Assembly (NCBI GenBank): GCA_963824415.1
Contig: CAWGPM010000014.1
Location: 248,001-312,000, forward strand
DNA length: 64,000 nucleotides
DNA from: JABDQA01 sp963824415
GTDB taxonomy: Bacteria; Desulfobacterota; Desulfobulbia; Desulfobulbales; Desulfocapsaceae
Direction of reading: 5' to 3'
The stretch's first letter is position 1. Each line of letters starts with the position of its first letter. Made by a program: the position numbers and the translations under genes. This document shows, piece after piece, positions 62,001 to 64,000 of the stretch. The notes beneath the pieces are model-generated. The model was given only the letters and a program-made list of their open reading frames with translations. It had not been told where the DNA came from and did not search any database.

Positions 62001-62022
62001 AACCTGCAGCATTGATGACTAA
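59017..62022 (+). CDS. Receiver-like / PEP-pyruvate-binding domain fusion protein
   Basis: 1001 residues. The first 200 contain receiver-like features (DLVITMPYLVGMDAFNLGRQI and LPVVLLTHN), and a second such region (FAVISDARFP... PMLMLSSEEANRQ) around 240-290. From about residue 430 an ATP-grasp PEP/pyruvate-binding domain starts: EGPIGGKARGLAF, SVRSSSLLEDGRFRPYAGLY (526-545), VIVQEMVG and LLQIRPM (about 795-800). No mobile phosphohistidine domain is seen. A C-terminal 200-residue segment (LLIGPGRWGTNDRWLG) follows. Probably ATP-dependent phosphotransfer controlled by response-regulator domains; substrate unknown. No ribosome binding site is clear. Confidence 0.85.
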   Translation: MTAHSAVLPTSFDPHFKVFHELMPFKVQEILLVSSLYDAYIMEEDGSITTKLIHEYHGLNLSKAPKVTRVSSAEEALAKLQDKHFDLVITMPYLVGMDAFNLGRQIKEIKPWLPVVLLTHNLRSLYPLPANVDRRAIDDIFLWCCEDDLLMAIIKNVEDHANVDNDTARAMVRVIIYVEDSPDYRSLFLPAIYREVVRQTQAVLDESINERHRLLRMRARPKILMAHSYEEALALYENYKPFVFAVISDARFPRNGKVDPQAGVHFLAGIRKEVPDLPMLMLSSEEANRQRAREIPAVFIAKQSPDIHQELHQFFLSYLGFGDFIFRLPDGSPISHASSIVEFERQLADIPDESLHYHATRNHFSNWMMARSEVGLARRLHRDFIGDIDQLAVMRETIIDKVRDLRRLRQKGVITRFDRHNYEPDITEFVKIGEGPIGGKARGLAFIWSYLQRPESAESVLSKHPVTIPRTVVISAEGFDDFISQNHLEIPAHASDEQIADLFIDARLPSWLRQELEAFLQQCDFPLSVRSSSLLEDGRFRPYAGLYSTYFLTNNHDDFGERLSQLECAVRMVYASTLFEGPQVFSRGAGSSGRDDSMAVIVQEMVGANHNSRWYPALSGVAQSHNYYPVQDMKPAEGIAHIALGIGKTVVEGERNLRFSPAHPQKLIQFSTVEDILDNCQRQLYALDMGSSDCLNRHNANLVRYEVQEVASDQPVRLLASTYITEENRIRDVDMAGVKVLTFAQILKYSTYPLPAILSELLQIGRAGMGSEIEIEFAVQLGKSIAESTFYLLQIRPMITGGERADVNICEHEIEQAICYSTQSLGHGRINSIRDIIFVKPDTFDPAATIEIAAEIGTINRSLQTERRNFLLIGPGRWGTNDRWLGIPVQWADISGVQAIVEVRSDLLRADPSQGSHFFQNITSLGISYLTVDEKNKGAADGGGDKIDWDWLLQVEPHQDGRWVRHLRLDYPLTIKCEGRNSTGIVMYREDLINRTCSIDD

Positions 62023-62060
62023 AAAGAAGGCAGCCATCCGATTAACAAAAAGGAGAAGTC

Positions 62061-63410
62061 ATGGAACAGATTGTCGAGCTGATTAAGTCCAGAGATCCTG
62101 AACAATATGAGTTTCATCAGGCCGTCGAGGAAGTGGTCGAATCGGTCAGGCCGGTCCTGGATCGAAATCCGGAATATCGTCAGCAGGCGGTGCTGGAGCG
62201 GATTACCGAGCCGGAACGGGTGGTGATGTTCAGGGTGCCCTGGATGACGGATAACGGTCAGGTGCAGGTCAATCGCGGTTTCAGGGTCGAAATGAACAGC
62301 GCCATCGGCCCTTACAAGGGAGGCCTGCGTTTCCATCCCTCGGTCAATCTGGGCATTATCAAGTTCCTGGCCTTCGAGCAGGTCTTCAAGAATTCGCTGA
62401 CCACGCTGGCCATGGGCGGCGGCAAGGGCGGTTCCGATTTCGACCCGAAAGGCAAGTCGGACAATGAGGTTATGCGTTTCTGCCAGTCCTTCATGGCAGA
62501 GCTGTATCGGCATATCGGCCCCAACACCGACGTGCCGGCCGGCGACATCGGGGTCGGGGCACGTGAGATCGGTTATCTGTTCGGGATGTACAAAAAACTG
62601 CGCAATGAGTTCACCGGGGTGCTCACCGGCAAGAGCCTGAACTGGGGCGGCAGCCTGATCCGCCCCGAAGCCACCGGCTATGGTGTGGTCTATTTCGCCG
62701 CTGAGATGCTTGCCACCCGGGGGGAAACCTTCGAGAACAAGCTCTGCCTGGTGTCAGGCTCCGGCAATGTGGCCCAGTTCACTACCGAGAAGGTGATCGA
62801 GCTGGGTGGCAGGGTGCTCACCCTGTCCGACTCTTCGGGCTATATCTTCGATGAGCAGGGCATCGATACGCAAAAACTGGCCTATGTGATGGAGCTCAAA
62901 AACATCCGTAGGGGGCGGATCGAAGAATATACCGACAAGTATCCGGGCAGTGTCTATGTCCCGGTCGATCCTGCGCTTGACTATAATCCGCTCTGGGATC
63001 ACAGGGCCGACTGCGCGCTGCCGGCCGCAACGCAGAACGAGATCAACGCCAAAGATGCGGCCAACCTGATGAAAAACGGCGTCTACCTGGTCAGTGAGGG
63101 GGCCAATATGCCATCCACGCCGGAGGCCGTCGACCAGTTTATCGACAACCGTATTCTGTATGGTCCGGGCAAGGCCGCCAATGCCGGCGGCGTGGCTGTG
63201 TCCGGACTGGAGATGGCCCAGAACTCGATGCGGCTGGCCTGGCCCCGGGAGGAGGTCGATACGCGGCTGCAGCATATCATGAAATCGATTCATCGCACCT
63301 GCCTCGAGGCCGGGCGCGATTTCGGGGTTGAGGGTAACTATGTAGCCGGCGCCAATATTGCCGGATTTGTTAAAGTCGTCAATGCGATGCTCGATCAGGG
63401 ACTAGTCTAG
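62061..63410 (+). CDS. gdhA: Glutamate dehydrogenase
   Basis: 449-residue hexameric enzyme making glutamate from 2-oxoglutarate and ammonium with NAD(P)H. The catalytic region has PYKGGLRFHPSVNLG and the active-site Lys in MGGGKGGSDFDPKG; the Rossmann motif is VSGSGNVAQF. Length and blocks fit the hexameric NADP-type GdhA. AAAGGAGAAG lies before the ATG. The receiver/PEP fusion gene precedes it by 38 bases. Confidence 0.95.
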   Translation: MEQIVELIKSRDPEQYEFHQAVEEVVESVRPVLDRNPEYRQQAVLERITEPERVVMFRVPWMTDNGQVQVNRGFRVEMNSAIGPYKGGLRFHPSVNLGIIKFLAFEQVFKNSLTTLAMGGGKGGSDFDPKGKSDNEVMRFCQSFMAELYRHIGPNTDVPAGDIGVGAREIGYLFGMYKKLRNEFTGVLTGKSLNWGGSLIRPEATGYGVVYFAAEMLATRGETFENKLCLVSGSGNVAQFTTEKVIELGGRVLTLSDSSGYIFDEQGIDTQKLAYVMELKNIRRGRIEEYTDKYPGSVYVPVDPALDYNPLWDHRADCALPAATQNEINAKDAANLMKNGVYLVSEGANMPSTPEAVDQFIDNRILYGPGKAANAGGVAVSGLEMAQNSMRLAWPREEVDTRLQHIMKSIHRTCLEAGRDFGVEGNYVAGANIAGFVKVVNAMLDQGLV

Positions 63411-63434
63411 GAGCGCATTTTACGGGATTGGATA

Positions 63435-64000
63435 ATGTCGTTGTATGATCGTCAGTGCGGCCAGGAATTCGCCCAGCTCCAGAGCCAGCTCGACCGCTAT
63501 TTTGTCAATATGTCGATGGAGTGCCCGTATATGCTGCCCTATACGTCCACATTCTATCAGGCCCTGTTCGGGCCGATCACCGACCATATCATGGAGCTCT
63601 TCCTGGCGGCGGGCTATCGGCGCAACGGTAACAGCCTTTATACGATGCGCTGTGTGGATTGTGACGGCTGCATCCCGATCAGGCTGCACCCCGCCGAGTT
63701 CAGAGCGAACAGAAGTCAGCGGCGGGTGGCCAGGAAAAACCGTGATATCTCGGTCCATTTCAACTCGGTGCAGATGACTGAAGAAAACCTGCAGCTCTGT
63801 GAGCAATTTCTGCAGACCCGCTACCCACAGAAAAACAACACCGCGTTGGGCTATTACTCCGGTTTTTTCCTCAATCATATCGTCACCTCGCTGGAGCTGC
63901 ATTACCGCAAAGACGGCAGACTGCTTGGCAACGGCATCATCGATATCGGCGAGAACTGGATGAATGCGGTATATTTCTTTTTCGATGTTGGAGAAGCGCA
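63435..64000 (+). CDS. bpt: Aspartate/glutamate leucyltransferase (N-end rule), 3' truncated by window
   Basis: The first 188 residues are visible and the frame runs off the window end. RCVDCDGCIPIRL near residue 75 has the paired Cys of Bpt/Ate1 proteins, then RSQRRVARKN, and the GNAT-like FLNHIVTSLELHYRKDGRLLG. The family transfers Leu or Arg from tRNA to N-terminal Asp/Glu of proteins, marking them for ClpS/ClpAP. ATG at 63435 follows gdhA by 24 bases. Confidence 0.9.
   Translation, partial: MSLYDRQCGQEFAQLQSQLDRYFVNMSMECPYMLPYTSTFYQALFGPITDHIMELFLAAGYRRNGNSLYTMRCVDCDGCIPIRLHPAEFRANRSQRRVARKNRDISVHFNSVQMTEENLQLCEQFLQTRYPQKNNTALGYYSGFFLNHIVTSLELHYRKDGRLLGNGIIDIGENWMNAVYFFFDVGEA

Overview
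The window looks like part of the chromosome of an anaerobic Desulfobacterota bacterium, most likely a sulfate- or sulfur-metabolising member near the Desulfobulbales. This is inferred from gene content only. The indicators are a methyl-branch C1 module with heterodisulfide-reductase-type electron carriers (hdrA-mvhD-metV-metF, hdrB, an hdrC/cytochrome b fusion, a CO dehydrogenase maturation ATPase), futalosine menaquinone genes (mqnB, mqnD), a two-CW domain regulator, nickel and ferrous iron uptake, and an in-frame UGA that reads best as selenocysteine. No tRNA, rRNA, CRISPR array, phage or transposase gene was seen.

Layout. 1-7.3 kb: end of glpD, a glycosyltransferase and an SDR epimerase; a divergent PqqD / HPr-kinase-like / nucleotidyltransferase trio; an MFS transporter. 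7.3-14 kb: PilZ protein, a DUF4405 cytochrome-b-like protein, a ZraP/Spy-like periplasmic protein, then a ferrous iron operon (feoA, a Cys-rich FeoA paralogue, a Cys-rich membrane peptide, an 18-codon copy of the FeoA tail, feoB) and a coiled-coil protein. 14-22 kb: NitT/TauT-type ABC importer with a flavin reductase, a quinone oxidoreductase, and a nikMLKQO nickel ECF transporter. 22-25.3 kb: a palindromic element, a dispersed structured repeat, an Ask_Ect-type aspartate kinase and a frameshifted cooC.

25.5-36.4 kb is the metabolic core: hdrB and a membrane-bound hdrC-cytochrome fusion ending at a strong terminator, 5-formyl-THF cyclo-ligase, a radical SAM protein, then hdrA, mvhD (selenocysteine), metV and metF. 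Together they suggest that methylene-THF reduction is tied to flavin-based electron confurcation or bifurcation and linked to the membrane through the hdrBC fusion. 36.7-39.1 kb: Fur/PerR regulator, radical SAM protein and a small conserved protein. 39.8-45 kb: housekeeping run pal, skp, yicC, remA, gmk, rlmB, and a four-S1-domain protein. 45-52.6 kb: LolA-like protein, PAS-SpoIIE phosphatase, FmdB zinc ribbon, queA, mqnB-mqnD-mobA, two-CW HTH regulator. 52.7-58.9 kb: a second DUF4405 gene with a Gly-rich exported protein, and a TlpA-NosL-ABC exporter-membrane protein cluster. 59-64 kb: a receiver/PEP-pyruvate-binding fusion, gdhA and the start of bpt.

The most notable observations are the selenocysteine MvhD that a standard annotation would truncate, a three-copy dispersed element with a GNRA-type hairpin and compensatory stem changes, and the FeoA-tail mini-gene with its own ribosome binding site.
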